64,000 nt of DNA from CAZUHB01 sp964620445 (GTDB lineage: Bacteria > Planctomycetota > B15-G4 > CAYZWU01). The notes beneath the pieces are model-generated. The model was not told the origin of the DNA. It worked only from the letters and a program-made list of their open reading frames with translations, and did no database searches. The stretch covers positions 70,382 through 134,381 of the forward strand of contig CAZUHB010000010.1 of assembly GCA_964620445.1 (NCBI GenBank). Direction: 5' to 3'. Below are positions 63,950 to 64,000 of the stretch, piece after piece (position 1 is the stretch's first letter; each line of letters starts with the position of its first letter). The translations under genes and the position numbers were made by a program.

Positions 63950-64000
63950 GTGCGCCGGGCATGGCGCGCAGCGCCGCGAGTAGGCGCTGTCAACCGGAGA
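63950..64000 (+). mobile_element. 5' end of a group IIC intron, running off the right edge
   Basis: The sequence starting GTGCGCCGGGCATGGCGCGC (63950) closely resembles the 5' end of bacterial group IIC introns (the Oceanobacillus intron begins GUGUGCCCGGCAUGGGUGCA, from memory). A second stem AGCGCC/GGCGCT around GCGAGTA follows, like the early domain I hairpin. It starts five bases after a Rho-independent terminator, the known target of this class. Only 51 bases are visible, so the reverse transcriptase and domains II-VI must be sought to the right. Confidence 0.62.

Noticed and set aside
1..64000. tRNA, rRNA, CRISPR arrays and transposases
   Set aside because: None was recognisable on either strand by reading; a tRNA or CRISPR search program would be the decisive test.

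Overview
The window is GC-rich bacterial chromosome from a Gram-negative, probably free-living and uncultured, organism. The outer membrane is implied by a TonB-dependent receptor and an Slp-type lipoprotein. Eukaryotic-like Ser/Thr kinases with TPR tails, an ECF sigma factor of the TIGR02999 type, a sigma factor fused to a membrane segment and a large exported part, Tat-exported Gfo/Idh/MocA oxidoreductases and several oversized secreted proteins all point to Planctomycetota or a neighbouring candidate phylum. That placement is inference. Shine-Dalgarno sites (GGAGG types) are good and stop/start overlaps are common. I see no rRNA, tRNA, CRISPR array or transposase.

Layout. 1-10 kb: a truncated alpha/alpha-toroid protein, a propeller lipoprotein, then a sugar block (two tandem Tat-exported oxidoreductases, a small dimeric alpha/beta-barrel protein, a LamG plus SMP-30 protein and a divergent GH32 fructan hydrolase). 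10-25 kb: two secreted C25 (gingipain-like) peptidases, the second broken by a frameshift, a DUF3352-like/TPR protein, a hexapeptide acyltransferase, a membrane-tethered ECF sigma fusion and an orphan metal-binding lipoprotein. The divergent gap at 20.03-20.5 kb holds a structured-RNA candidate with a strong leftward terminator.

25.2-34.7 kb is the most interesting block. A leader with five consecutive perfect hairpins precedes an M28 peptidase. Then come a radical SAM/SPASM protein, a single-pass membrane protein whose predicted cytosolic tail carries 13 cysteines including a Cys-Ala alternating run, a Ser/Thr kinase with TPRs, an aldo/keto reductase and a DUF6599 lipoprotein. The five genes from the radical SAM protein onward all overlap (ATGA, ATGA, GTGA and 26 bp), so they look translationally coupled. 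I propose a maturase and its membrane-anchored substrate.

34.9-52 kb: TonB-dependent receptor, a large secreted protein, an exported C69-like peptidase, a LolA-like protein, a fusion of two beta-lactamase-type hydrolases with an S41 protease, a GntR(YtrA)/ABC operon with a visible palindromic operator, a three-repeat secreted protein and an orphan secretin N-domain protein. 52-64 kb: AEC transporter, DNA polymerase IV, GH20 hexosaminidase, Slp lipoprotein, TerB-like protein, a second kinase/TPR protein, a thiolase-like protein without the active-site Cys, a TIGR02999-type sigma factor and a short alpha/beta-hydrolase-like lipoprotein. The last 51 bases look like the 5' end of a group IIC intron inserted directly after a Rho-independent terminator.
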